Assembly (NCBI GenBank): GCA_020055645.1
Contig: CM034547.1
Span: forward strand, 42,945,909-43,009,908
Length of the DNA stretch: 64,000 nucleotides
Reading direction: 5' to 3'
Source of the DNA: Tomocerus qinae
Lineage: Eukaryota > Arthropoda > Collembola > Entomobryomorpha > Tomoceridae
The notes under the pieces were generated by a model, which saw only the letters and a program-made list of their open reading frames with translations, did not search any database and was not told the DNA's origin. A program made the position numbers and the translations under genes. Below, one piece after another: positions 22,401 to 36,300 of the stretch. Numbering within the stretch: the stretch's first letter is position 1; every line of letters begins with the position of its first letter.

Positions 22401-25357
22401 ACTGTTTAGGAGATCATTCCAGTACTTACTTCATTTAGTAATCTCCATTCACTTTTATTCCAAAGTAAATATTACAGCAGCGATAGTGTTAAAGTGTTAA
22501 CATTAAGGTTCATTCACTTCTTTTTCTGGCCAGCCACTGTGCACTTATTGTTAGTTTCCGACCATTGTGTTTAAGTAGTAGTATTCATGAATCGTGACTG
22601 TGACACTTCTATCCTTCATTGTGGCTCTTTATAGCAAACATATTCCCCATTGTCTCCGCCCGCGCTCTCCTTGTCTCAACTGGACCATTTTGTAATTATA
22701 TTATATGCCCTATATATTACTAAGTAGTTCAATATGTTAATTGTGACATATTTCACTATATTACTAGACTAATAGATATGAGATTGATGAATCATTTAAC
22801 GAATGGCTTTTAATTCGCATAAATTGCAAGTAACTGAAGCGTACAGGCAATAACATCAAACATTCAAATCTCATGCCTAGTATTACCAAAAAGCTAAGTA
22901 AATATCTATCGTGAACTTTAAGTAGCTTTTCGAATGTTTTAATCCTTGCTATGAAGTTTGTGGTAGAAATAAATCATTTAGATTCTGTCTAGTCAGAATC
23001 TGTTTTTAAAAAAATGTTACCTGTCATGTTTAGCTTAAACACTCATAAATTGCAATTCCAATCCTAATGAATTGGCGTGCAAAATAATTTGAAGAATCGA
23101 CATTTTCTGTTGTATTATATTTCTTAGGAAGAGCAGAATATTTGGACTTTGTGGGAGTGAGGTAGATTTTGACCGTCTTAATAAATCACACTATTGTATT
23201 ATTAATAATTAATGGAAAATCGATTTCCCTGTTAAAATTAAGTATCGATTCGATCCCATCTCTAGTAGTTGTAGAGAAAAGTAAACCACATATGAAAAAC
23301 ATTTGCAATCGACAAGGGAAGAAGAAATTAGGTAGTGACTGTTTGTTTATCTGTAGTCTCCACATATGCATGCTGCATATAATTCCTCGCAGTCCTAGTG
23401 GGTTTATTAAATAGTGCATGGACTGTGGCAGTTTTATGCTTATACACAATCCCCACTCACTATGACTATATCCAAGAGCTAGCTCTATCTAATACGTCTA
23501 GTAGATAGAGACATAAGTCGTAAATACGTAGGTATGTTCACCTAATATACAAGATTATAAGTTGAAAGCAAAGCCACCCGACTGGAAAAGAAAAGGAAAC
23601 CGGGTATAAGTAGGAAGCAAGACAGTTCTTCGTTGGCTACATCTGAAAAGTCAACTCAAGAGCCAGCAACGGGGAAATGCAATGAAATCATCGCAAGTCA
23701 AAGTCTAAATATAGGAAATGAGCATTCCCCAGTTTATATCTATGCCGTGCACACTGCACCGAACAAAGTTCCAGTTTCCATTATTCGCTTCTGATAATCT
23801 ACTCACGAGTGTACACACTTTACCTTCCTAACCAAATCACCAAACTTTGAATTGACTCTATCTAATGTGATTATCTATTGCATTTATAAGACACATACGC
23901 CGAAGGTGTAAGTATACCACTAATATTTACTATTCTATAAAAACAAACTGTGGCTTAGCAAATTCCATTTTATTTTACTACTTTTATTCAACACCATCTT
24001 AAGAAACACAAACCATTTTATTTTAAAACGTCAGAATTCCATGAAACTTGACTTTTTTGAAACCATCGCCTGAGTCTTTACATTATTTTGCCTACATTAT
24101 AGTGTTTTATAAATCTAGTAGACTATTTCTGTGTATTAACATTGTGTCAATGCTTACCATATAAGCACTTGAGATTATATGACAAAAAAGTTAACCCCAA
24201 AACTACCAAGTAAAGCTTAAAGCTATCGGCATCGCAACTTGTGGAAAAATTAAGTAAGAAAATTAATTACAATATAATACCTTTATCTTTTATAACATAA
24301 GAAATGCTAATGTAATTCGAAGTTGGAGTAAGTCATTTTTTACACCTAAATACAAAACATTATTGGTACATCACAAGCATTACAAAGGTTTTAGCTGATT
24401 GAGTTTTAAAGACAAGTTTTGACTAAGATGGATAAACGTGGTAATTCAAAATGTATTACAGTAGGTATTTGATGTCTACCGGTATGCTATTATAATACTA
24501 TAGTGCTTTAAAGCTCATGCTTCTTCCTCAAACCCTAGCAAGTAGAACAAAATAGAAAATGGTAAAAAAAGAAAAACGTGTGGAGAAGCAATATATGTAG
24601 CCCTAACGAACATTACATGGCATGCAATTTACATATCCGTGTTATTGTTCGCAATTACAAGATTATTTAAAAGGAAAGTCTTAACTGAAGGGGAAAAGGC
24701 TTAAATAAACCATAAATCTAGTAGTCTTCCAGAAAGAAAGGAAAAAAGGCAGGGAATTGATTGGTGAACTGTTTCTTAGAATTATTTAAAAGGGAAAGCT
24801 AAGTTGCAATTCAGTCAAGACGTCTTTAACCCTGTGAGACATTTCTCCAATTCCAATAATCAGCGAATATTAATCAACTGATTTTATCATTCCCCGCCGC
24901 GGCTTCGTAAAAAATAGAAAGTGTGGAGTTACTCTATTGAATCCCTTGAATGATGACATAGTTCTAATTGATTCTTCGGATTTGCATCTTTGTGAAGTTG
25001 TAAAACTGGAATGGCAAAAGTTGAAGAGAGAATTTGGATATTCATAGGAATATTAAGTAGTTGAGGGATTTTGATTATCAATGTAGATAGTAGATTTACA
25101 TAAATGCATGAGTATGAAACTGCTGATGCCAGCGAGAGGGCTCAATGCAGCTCACAATTCAGTCCCCCATGAAATGAGAGAAAAGTGATTGGAAGTATAT
25201 GTAGAGAGAGGTACATACAAGATTGAAGAGGTGGAGAAAGAGAGTTGGCCAATGCACCTGTTTACAATCTTTGTTGGTTGAATACTCTAAGTAGTAAGAA
25301 GATGTTTAAAGTTTGGGTCATTGGTGAATGGACAGTAAGTAGAGCAAACAGAATGGG
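16480..25357. other. large non-coding stretch
   Basis: Nearly 9 kb without an ORF that shows codon structure, domain motifs or splice-compatible neighbours. ORFs of 60-93 codons occur on both strands at the density expected by chance in AT-rich DNA. No transposon termini, RNA gene or tandem array was recognised. The left edge contains the Hsp20-like promoter. The remainder is probably distal regulatory or intronic territory of the RBM24/38-like gene; this is inference from position. Confidence 0.45.
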
Positions 25358-25402
25358 ATACAAATAATATCTGAGGAAGTAAAAGTCAGATATTATTTGT
25401 AT
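25358..25402. other. perfect 17-bp inverted repeat (hairpin), 11-nt loop
   Basis: Arms 25358-25374 (ATACAAATAATATCTGA) and 25386-25402 are exact reverse complements, separated by GGAAGTAAAAG. Pairing does not extend beyond the arms. It is shorter than a typical microRNA precursor stem. It may be a fold-back relic or a structured RNA element in a long transcript. Confidence 0.6.
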
Positions 25403-26580
25403 TAAATAAAGATAAGTAGTGGATGGAGTTGCTGGGAGCTAATGCCTGAAGTGTAGATAGAATTTGTATTCATTGTCAGTCTTTCAGACTTTATTTAGTT
25501 GAGTTGGAGGGCAGAGGGAAGTGCAACGAAGCATCTAAGCTAAAGCTAGCCTAATACTTGCCTACCTGAGCTACTAGCTCTGTTATATTATGTATGTATA
25601 ATATTGAATGCCAAAACTGCTCTTGTGTAACTCTACACTATCAAATTCGATATTGTGTACGTAAGGTAACATGGAGTGGTAGTAGAGGTGGCCAGAGATA
25701 AGCTGAGGGAAATTGAAGCTAAGCTACGAGTACAGCTTTCTTTTTTGATAGGAGGGAAGGAGTAGTGGTGAGTCTGGTGAGAGACTCACTCGAGACGAGA
25801 GACTCGACTCAAGTAAGTCAAGACAAAACGGACTTGTTCAATGCTCAGCAGTTCTCTTCCTCTGCTTATCTGACTTTCCTTTATGAGACTCTCCTTTCTC
25901 TCCACGAGCATTTCATCATATCGCATCGCATCATCTCATCGCATCACGGATCACGCACCACTACCAAAGAATACTGAAGCACTTCACCAGAAAACTCCTA
26001 TTCAAGGTAACCTCTCTCTCTCTCTCCATTCAGACACTCTCTGTACTTGTACTTACTACACTGCACTGCACTATATATCACATAAGTACACATCTGTACA
26101 TGCACTTTCTACAAATATAATATTGCCTCTTATACACAGAAACTAACTACCTACCCACACACCCACCGTATATTCTCAAACATGCACCTGTCATGTCAAC
26201 AAATGTCAACATTCTATTTATAAGTGCTAGTTTTTACTTTACTATAAAATTATTTACCCCTATGTTGCTGGCGTTGTGTGCACGGAATGTGTCGCCAAAA
26301 TGAACATTACGCAAGCGCATATGCAATGCATATTACACAAAACAGTAAGTAAAGTCCATTTTAGATTTTAACATCTTTCGACATTAAAAATGTTGGTGCA
26401 GCTTTTTAAATTCAATGACAGTGCTGGGGGCACTAGTATTTAAAAGTATTTTTAATATTAGTATTTGTAATACAGATCAGATCAAATAGTCAGATTTGAA
26501 TATGAATTCATTATGAAATTATCTATCTCCCTAAGTTAGCATTCACCCCATACGCGCTACATGCTTCAATTCAAACTACT
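25403..26580. other. non-coding, GA/CT-rich tracts
   Basis: Contains runs such as GAGAGACTCACTCGAGACGAGA near 25780 and CTCTCTCTCTCTC near 26010. Such purine/pyrimidine asymmetry is common around arthropod promoters and GAGA-type factor sites. Two overlapping plus-strand ORFs (25765-25977, 25883-26146) are low-complexity and not convincing as proteins. Confidence 0.35.
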
Positions 26581-26597
26581 CACTTGCTGGAATACGT

Positions 26598-26859
26598 CCT
26601 AATACCCCCCGAGTTCGAATACCCCCCCTATTCGAATACCCCTCCGTCCTACTACTTCCCGGCACACTACCCCCCGGTTCGATTAGCCCCCCGTTCGACT
26701 ACTTCCCCGTTACATTACCCCCCGCCCCGAAACGATAATAAATAATTGATTTTAATCGTCCACGATGCTATATAGTAAGGGAAAAATGGTAGAGACTAGA
26801 TTGGTCACTACTGTTAATTATTTGATAATATTATTATGCATATGTAGTTATTAGTAATG
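26598..26859 (+). repeat. left inverted arm of the foldback element
   Basis: Starts CCTAATACCCCCCGAG and ends TTATTAGTAATG. Its outer 130 bp consist of a 14-18-bp motif of the type TACCCCCCGNTTCGA repeated about eight times with variation. The inner part is AT-rich and pairs with the right arm. Confidence 0.8.
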
Positions 26860-27084
26860 CATTTAACTCTGGACAATTAACTAAATTGTGTTTTAAAACA
26901 GTAGATGCACAAACAGTTTGCTTTTGGTACAGGAGAATAAAACAAAAATTTCCGTTACATTGGAATCCCACCCACCCAGTCTTAATTTGCAGTTGTTTAG
27001 TTTCCATTGTCGGTAGATACCGTTTCTTCTCCGTAAAGATTTTGTACATTTGTTAACGAAGCCTGCCCACTTGACCACTGTGAA

Positions 27085-27363
27085 CATTACTAATAACTGC
27101 AGATACATAATAATTATTATCAAGTAATTAATAGTAGTGACCAATCTCGTTTTTACCATTTTTCATTATCCTGGTTTTTCCTTTACTATATAGCATCGTA
27201 GACGATTAAAATCAATTATTTATAATCGTTTCGGGGAGGGGGGTAATGTAACGGGGAAGTAGTCTAGCGGGGGGCTAATCGAACCGGGGGGTAGTGTGCC
27301 GGGAAGTAGTAGGACGGAGGGGTATTCGAATAGGGGGGGTATTCGAACTCGGGGGGTATTAGG
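27085..27363 (-). repeat. right inverted arm of the foldback element
   Basis: Reverse complement of the left arm with scattered substitutions and an extra stretch near 27165-27180 (inside the GAAAAA region). Carries the same C-run motif repeats, read on the minus strand. Confidence 0.8.
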
Positions 27364-27381
27364 TTGATACCACTTGCTGGA

Positions 27382-30300
27382 GACAAAATTACCTGATTAT
27401 GTAATGCTGTGTATAATTTTTACCTTATGAATTAAATATTCTTGATAGGCATTGAACTGAAACTATGTGACTGTTATAAACACAAAATACATAGGTAGAT
27501 GTAATACTGTAGTAAGTAGATAGTACAAGTCTTTCTTTACATTATGTGTTGACTTCTCCAGGCATGATGTATTGTGGTAAATACGGTGTGTTAACTGAAA
27601 GGTTTAGCTGAAGTTAAGCGTGCTTTAAGAGTGGAGTAAGAGACTACTTGAGTTCAATTGAATAGAATTGAAATTGAAAATATACATGCATGATGTACTT
27701 AAATAAGTAGTGTATTGTAGTGTAGGGTCTATAGACATTTACTACATCTCTGAGACAGAGTGGTATGTATATGAAATGTAGAGGACATAGAAAATATCTG
27801 TGTAAGTCAGAGTAAATTCTTTGGTTGGTGCAGATTGTGAGTGTGTCGAGTGCTGGGAGTTATGTTCTGTTGGTGACTGGTAACATACGGACGGTAGAGC
27901 AGAAAAACCAACATAATAGGCAAGTTAGTCAGATATCTAGCGGTGAGTTGAGTCTCTGTGCATTATATAATATTTCAGAAGGAGAGAGCAAAGGGCAAGT
28001 CGCAAGTTGGATGGAAGTCGCAAGTCGACGTAGTTTCAATTTTCAATTGAAACGAGAAGCAAGACTTGCCTATGATTTCTATTGCTGGCTGGAGTTGAAT
28101 TCTGTTTCAGTGGAGTTGAATGCGAAAGAGAGAACATTCTGAGTACAACAGGAGTCGTTTAGTTGCACTACTTATAACGGTGGTGGATGAGTGTACAGTG
28201 TAACTAGTATATACATATCTGTAATATTAGTCTGTAGTATCTAAAAGTACATGTATTTCTCGGAAAGAATGAAAAGGCAATGCATAGGTTGATGATATTA
28301 TGGCTGTCTTATTCGGTTCGGTCTCATCTGTCTCTCCGTTTGGCCTTACATCACATTAGTACAGTCTCACTCAGTCAATCACCATTCCACAGCTAGAGCT
28401 CATATAGTTACTTAGACCACTGGTAGATTAGAGGATATCCAAGGAGTGAGTGAGTCGGGAGGATTCTCTATCTTCACTTCGGTTCAGTTTAGTTCTTGTG
28501 TCTTCTCTGTATGTCTATGTCATCCTTTTCGTCTCGGTCCTCCTCCTCCTCCTCATACCATACTACTACAGCCTTAACTCTCACCGTAGACACACCACAC
28601 ACACCTACCAGACTTACTACACATAAACTTAACACACAACATACCTATCTACTGCCTTTTATATCGAAAAACTATTCTTGTACCTTCCACACACACTTCT
28701 CAATGGAATATATACATTTAACTTTGTAAACGCTACTATTTATTGTAGATAGACAACCCATATACATTATACAACAGCCATTCTCTTTACCTATATATAA
28801 TAAATACTAAGTACAACGTGAACGTACCTCTTCCATTTCAACTTGGTAATTTCAGGGAGGATCCGGGTAACATCTAACTGTATAACACAAGGCAAAACCT
28901 AAAATGCGTTACATCTGTATCTGTAGAACAACTGTGTTGTATTTCAGTTCCACTGTTAGCAGATTGGCATGTGTAGTTGCATTGTAACGTCTAAGAAAGA
29001 TGTCCAACCTAATGCAGTGTAGGGGATCTGTATTTCCGGTAATTCTTTACATTGGTAAAACGGAAAAATTCTCTGTAGAAATGGAAAATATTATTTTCTA
29101 TTTTTGTCAGAAATATTCAATGTACAAAACTGTTACAGGTAGAATGCATTGTGTAGAATGCATTGTTTATTAAAGCCATAGAAATGCATACTACTTACAA
29201 ATCCGTAGCTAAGTAAGTTATATTATGTGTTAGTATATGAAATATGAAAAATGTGTGGCATTTTCATTTTTGCAGTGAGGAAAGGTCATTTGGGAAGAGG
29301 TCTCTTTCACGTGGTCCCCCATCTATTTAAAGTTGTCATGTATGGGTAGCCACAGGAGAGGCAGGCATGGATATGGGAGAGGAAGAGACAGATTATATAC
29401 ATATGTATTGAGTGAGTGAAATGTTTCTTGTCCTTGTCTTATTACTGGTGGTGGTGGTACATGAGTTAGTCGAGTGGGGCTATAATGCATTAAGGATAGG
29501 TGGGTATTTGTGTGCTAATAGAATCTTGCGCCCCGAGAAGAGTTAACCGAGCCGAATCACTCACATCACACGACACGAGACGACTAGACTCCTCACTCAC
29601 ACACACAACTCTTTTCTCCTCTGTAACTCAACGGAATTCCATTCCACCGTGGCAAAGTCGGGACGGGAGAGTAGAGTAGAAAGAGAGGAGGGAGTCAAGT
29701 CAGTTGCTTCAGTTCAGTTCAATCCACCTCAACTGACTCTCCTCACACAACGGAGAAGAAAGCTCTTCATTTGGCAATTGCTCTGCCCAGTCCTATCTAT
29801 ACAGACAGACGAGAAAGACACTAAAATCTTTCCACTCTGCCTCAAATACAATAAAACTGAACATTTTGCATTACACTATTACAGTAGCATGTACAACGTC
29901 TGTTCACATAAAAATATATTATATTGAACTATACTACTACTCTCTGTACTCTTCTGGTGGTGTTTGTGTACTAAATACACATGCATATTCCCCATCTCTC
30001 TTTTGGGAAAGGAAGTGGAGCCAAGTCTGGGAAAGCAAGACAGTCATTCTGCTCGTAAATACTCTTTATCTTCTTTTACACTTAACTACACGCACAGGTA
30101 TACTTTACAGACATTATTATAACATATTTCCAACCTATGGGTGATAAATATAAGTCGATTGCCAGCAGATTTCACCTACCTACCTCAAACATACATCTAT
30201 TGTTTTATTATAGTCTGAACGAAGGAGAAAGCTAGATTAAAGAAACTACCTCAATCCTACAATTATTAGTTTCACCGTGTGGAAAGAATCTCTCATAGTA

Positions 30301-33300
30301 CCAACTTTTGTGACATTGACTACATTGACATTTTAACAACTATCTTTTTCACAGCATTTAATTATTTAGTGTTATTGAATCCTCATCCTTCTCCTCCTCA
30401 ACACAGACAGACAGGTAAATTGACAAAAGTGCGACTTGACTACATACAATATTTGATTGTTAGCATTTAGAAGACAGACTTCTGTCAGGTGTACTCATTG
30501 TATGTACTGTAGGTACACATAAATGTTTATGTTTTATTCTCTGATGTACAATTTGTAAATATATCGCATATATAGCAAATGAGATTCGTTGGACTTAAAA
30601 GACTTTGTGAACTTTGGTTTTCTGTGATCTGACTGACTGACTGACTGCTCTGTTGTCTTCTTCCGTCTGCTCACTATTCTCAAGTTGCAGTTTTGCTTGT
30701 TTGTTAGTATTTGGTGATGTGAGTGAGTCTATAGCAGCATAGTTGACGGAATTCAATTGAATCTCTCTCTCTCTCTCTCGGACAACTATCAACTTCAATC
30801 TAACTCACTACAACAACAGACCGTCATCCTTTATACTCCATGTAAGCTTTGTTCTCCAACTTTCACAATAGAAATCCCAATATCATATTATTTACCTTTA
30901 CTTTCACTCTTATGCTTTTCTCAACTAAACAAATACGGCCTACATGCAAGACATACGTTTCCCTTGTTCACCATCACCCAACAAACTACACACAATCAAT
31001 TCAATTTGCACTGTGGGAACTTCATACTTACTTACTTCATATTTTCTCCTATAATAGTACTATGATTGTATGTATAAGTACTAGACAGGTTTTGTGGTCT
31101 CATATATCTAACTATTTACCAACCAAATCACCAACCACAAGGGTAGACTAACCAGTTTACACAACTACTCTCCAAATATTGTTCTGTTAATAATACCATA
31201 CTAAGAAATACCCTAAGGTACTTTTACCAAATAAAACTACCCGTTTTATTCTTCCTCCTCCACTTCAATAACCGGGAATTATTACTTTATTGCCAGATGT
31301 ATGTCACTCTTTTGTCCCCATGTCTAATGAGTTTTTTGTTTCCGCTCTCCATGTCGTTTTCCTCACTCTAAATATTTAGGAAGCCATATAGTCACTCCTC
31401 GTGTAGTTATTAATGCTTAGTCTTCATTTTAGTCATTCACTAATTTACACAGAGGAGATAGGAGACTAACAAAACGGAAGCTAGTACCTTCCACATTCTA
31501 TGAATTTCTTTTGTAACAATATACAGATTACGAACTAATTTTTGCAACTTATTGTATATCCGGGGATGTTGTAATACTAGAAGCAATAGTAATAAGGTAC
31601 ATCCTGTTTTTCTTGCCAAACTTAGTATAAGTCAATTTTCTTTTGTTCCTAGCTTTTAGAGCTTTAGTCAATTTATTTCAATAAATGTAGAGACAGTATT
31701 CTGAGAATCAGTTGCGGTTATGGTCTTAATTCTAAGCATAACTACTTACCTATACATTAATCTTTTAGGAATTGTCAGTTATATAGGTAAGGTGAGGTGA
31801 TATAGTTTTTAGTATGTCATTTTCATCACAGTATTATGAATATTTGTACACTTACCTTGATTTAAAAGCCTAAGGGCTCGTTTGTCCAAAATGAAAGGTA
31901 AATTCTTAAGTTAGTGTTTCCCTGAGTAGGTGCTTGTGATGCAGATAATTAAATTTTAATTGTTTGCGTTGGTGGGTGTTTCTCTTTGTATATAATATGT
32001 ACATGCTACTACAGGTTAATGCTATGTTTCAGAAGTAATGACATTATGGTAAGGCCTTGGTTAGTTACTTATTTAATTGCCTTCATTATTGTTTACATTG
32101 TAGCGAGAATTCAATTCTTAATACATGACTTGTCATGCAGAAGTTTCAAATTGGGCCGACAGACAAGAGAAATTGGAATTAAATTTAGCTACAATCCAAA
32201 GTGACAACGTGGTACAATTGAATTGCCTTTTTGGTTGAGAGTTGAGACAACATGGCCACAATACACATAATATATTTGTATACATACCTTTGTACGTATT
32301 TAATTTAGTATAGTCTCAGAGCGACATTAACTGACATCAGACTCTATCCACAGGATCTATTTCGAATTTTCTATATATCTATACCAGAATGTTTGGGATG
32401 CGTATTTGTATAAACTACCTTTACTGCGACGGACACATCTGAATAGATATACAATGGATTATATGCGTATCTATAATTTTATACAGAAATATTTGCAAAT
32501 CCGGTAGTATTATTGCCGTTTTAGTTTCATGACATAGATAGTGTTTGTAGTCGTGTCGTCTAGATAGATACAAAGCGGAATCTCATAAAAGCAAAGCAAA
32601 GTTGCATTAGTAGACTCTGGAGAAGTTGGGGATAATTTTATTAGAGCATATTAGCTGATTTGATTTGTGAGTTTGTTGTCCAGGCTGACTCTGCAATTTT
32701 CATTTTAGTTTCTTCTCGTCCGACTATAGATCTAACTGTGCGCACTGAAGATAAAGTTTATTACTGCTTAAACTATTTAGTTAGTCTATGTAATTAAATA
32801 TGAATGATGAGCAGACATCGATGCATTAGTGTAGAAATACCTCTATAGCCCACCTACGTAGTTAGATTTTGAAGGAAGTTATATGCTTCCTGTTAGAACT
32901 TATTAGGTTAGGCTCATAGTTCACGGTGGTATTACCCAACAGCGACTCGACAAAATAATTTTCCATGTGAGAGGTAGAGAACGGGAAAAGTCGGAGACCT
33001 AAAAGTGTTGCATGATTGAAACTTGAGACTACATTTCACTTTCATTTTGACATTACAAACTAAAGTTGTAACACATAGGAAATATTAAATCATAACCTTT
33101 ATAACATTCAACGTATAATCTTTACTCTACATAAGCATAAAGTGGGTCATGCGCATGGGAGTCTTTCATTATTCTTGAATAAATGTTTGTATGTTTCTAT
33201 GTCCGTAATATTTTGTAATTAATTAGTGAAATTCGGGCCAATGCGCAGTCGCTAGAAATTTACTGATTGCAACATTTTCTAGCACATTTTGTGTGCTAGG

Positions 33301-36300
33301 ATTCAACTAGTATTTCATATCAGTCTCTAATTAAACAAACATTGAAGGCTATACTCCCAAGATACTATTATAATGCACTTTTGGGAAAGGATTTTATACT
33401 ATTTCCCTTTTCATTTTTTTATGAACATACTTTTACGCATAGTCTGTACCTTGTTATACCCATACTATTCTGTTTCATCAATTTATTACTGAAAGAGGAA
33501 ACTATAGAGTGAAACACTAAACTTTTCATCGATTTGGGCTTAGTTTGCTTTGGGATAACAATTTCGTTACACAATTGCATCTAATAATTTATATATAACT
33601 TTCTTTTCCCAAATCCTTATGAATAGCCCCACTTTTGATCCAATGTACTTGGGTTAAATAGACTAAAAAAATCCATAAAAGATTTTATACAAAATTGTTT
33701 CCATTTCTTTTCATTTTAATTCAGCATGTTAAAATATAGGAGTTCTTCACAGATGTCTGTCTCAAAGATTTTTCTAGCTCTATACAGTTAATATTTAAGT
33801 CTCTTGGTTGAAAACTAGGGACAAATATTGATTTTTGTATTCGTATGTTCGTCAAATCTACATGGAGCTTTTGTTTGTGTAAACAAATCAAAGGACCTAC
33901 GAAGTTAAACTTATTAGTTTGCAGACACGTATATCGCACAAACTACAAACAAATGTATGCAAACATACTATAAACGTAATAGTATACCTTGGCTATAGTA
34001 TAAAAAAATACTAACGAAAAAAGGAAGACAAACGAAAATAACGAAATGTAAACGACTGAATTCGAGATTGCATTATTGTTTGTATTCTTTAAAGTTTTGT
34101 TCACAATCTTAAAAGCCTATCTAGGACGCAACGGCTACGCACATATCTCTTTGTAATGTATTCACTCACTAAGCCGTATGCTTTCCAGTTCCCAACTATA
34201 TCTCTCAGCTTAGTCTTGGAAATAAGTTTACTTTGTCATGCATACATAGAATTTTATACGGCTTTTGTTTATTTTTGCTGGAAAACTGAACTTTTCCTGT
34301 AAATCGTAATATCGCTTAATTTATCAATGTAGATACCAAACGTGAAACGTAGGACTCTATCTTAATAGGATCTTATAGTAAGCATCAAGATACATGCATC
34401 CCAATTCCAAGTAACCTATAAACATCTCAGTCCTCTACTTGTACTACTTTGAGAAACTTGTACTAATGTGATAATGTATAAGTGATTTGCTGTAGATTAA
34501 CACAATGGCTTACATTATTAATTGCCGTTTCAAATTACCATCCTTAGTTTTATTACTTGTAAGATCTCCACTAATATCATAACTTAGCACGTAATGCTCC
34601 CGACGAAATGAAATAGGATCTTTATCTCCTTGTATACTTGTATTAGCATGTGTCTGCATAAAACTACAACTCTTCCCGTCCTTCTAATCCTACACTAATC
34701 GTAAGTCGATAAGAAGCTGTGGAAAGCGGGGGAGCGTGAAAAGTGAATTTTCCAGTGGTGCAATACTAAAGTTGTAATTACCATTAATTGGAGTCGTTGC
34801 TTACTTGGCTTACTTTGACTAAACGGTAGCTCAAGCATAAGTTGTGATGTACCATATTATTTATATAACAACTTAGCTCAATTTTTAATGCAATTACTAA
34901 TGGAAAGTTCAACTGCAAGTGCACATTGCATGCTAAACTGTTATTACTATGAAAATATTTTTATAGTATTAGAAATAACAGTTATATTATTATAATTTAG
35001 TACATATTTAGATCAAAGAACCGGTTCAAATGAGTTATTTGTAAAGATGCATTATGCAGTTGTGCATTTAATGGCAGTTATCTTCATGTGGTCTTGCTAC
35101 TTATCTTTCATTGAAAGTACCTTTAGTTCTACTTCCATGACATTTTAAGGAACGTGAAATGGATGCATATGTTCAGATGATTTTAAATTGCAATTTTTGC
35201 TGAAAGCAAAACTGAAGTAGCTATATAATTAATAATACATCATATGGTACAACTTGTATTAATAAAACATTGAATATGAATGGAGGAGCAGGTGGATAGA
35301 TTGTATGTGCCACAAATGATGTGAGAACCTGAATAAATGTGTGCAGTATGAGTGAGTGTGTGTCTTACCCTTCCAGCATATAAATTAAGCTGTCGCATGC
35401 GATTTGCATGGTGAAGTAAGGAAAGCATCTGAAAGGGAATGGTGCCGGTGCTAGTGTGTTCGCGACATATTAGCAAACATAATAGAATATTTGTAAAACT
35501 TTGGGTACCAGAAATATCTCTGAGAATAACTTTATTTCGATTTATTTAATCTTCCTATACTTACATGTTTTCACAAAACTGACATGAATGATAATTGTCT
35601 CCCAGATTGCATAAATTCAAAAATGAATTCTCTAGTATCGTATGAAATATTATAAGAATTCCAAAATACAGTTAGTTGAATTGAATACTACATGTATAAA
35701 TCTAATCTGGTATAGGTATGTATTGACTATATTGACTATCACTCTATCCCTATTATATGAATACAATATAGACTAATAGGTATGCAATATAAATAGCACA
35801 TTTAAACCTTTACCATACCTACAGATATAAAAGGGAGATACCCAAACGGAATCCAATTTTAGACCGGTAATGCTTTTTTCATGAACTAACCAGTGCGTTC
35901 AGTCAAGGCAATGGAGCTCGTGTAATTCTGTTCAGGAAAGTGCAGCTGTCATTTTAAAGTGACATGACATAACACAAGTTTATAATATTTTCTTTTTAGT
36001 CTCCCTCATTCACTACCGGTCGCTAGTTCGAAACGAAATGGGAGTGCACTATTTACAATGATATTTATGTAATGTAACATCAAAGACGGTAGACACTGAA
36101 TTATTTACAATAATGTAATTCCAAACCCGAACCCAGTTCATCTTCCGTTCTCATTCAGTTAATACTGTTTGCTGAAAAATTGAAAGACTAAGATATAAAT
36201 AGAGTTCAACATACATTATCTATTTAGTTACTCCAATATATAATGGCAATGGTTTTATATGATTTGGATACATAATAAAGCCATATGTTCTTATAAATGA

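Larger units (their letters stand above)
26592..27370. mobile_element. foldback / Mutator-like non-autonomous DNA transposon
   Basis: A 779-bp insertion flanked by an 11-bp direct repeat, CACTTGCTGGA, at 26581-26591 and 27371-27381. Long inverted arms (26598-26859 and 27085-27363) share the outer motif CCTAATACCCCCCGAG and, deeper in, GATTTTAATCGTC and CGATGCTATATAGTAA. The right arm has a small internal insertion. The loop is about 225 bp and has no convincing transposase. Target duplications of 9-11 bp with arms of hundreds of bases are typical of Mutator-like and foldback elements; assignment to that superfamily is inference. Confidence 0.85.

Noticed and set aside
26834-27159. ORFs of 71 and 88 codons inside the foldback element
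   Set aside because: Too short and without DDE or zinc-finger motifs; they overlap the inverted arms and loop and are not a transposase.
27825-28142. 105-codon plus-strand ORF in the gene desert
   Set aside because: Opens at a non-ATG codon, with no domain and no compatible acceptor or donor pair that would link it to the RBM24/38-like exons.
29649-29927. 92-codon ORF beginning in a purine-rich block
   Set aside because: Opens only at GTG; low-complexity Arg/Glu start derived from GAGAG tracts.
31986-32204. 72-codon ORF with hydrophobic residues resembling a membrane helix
   Set aside because: Hydrophobicity is expected from T-rich DNA; no signal of conservation or splice context.
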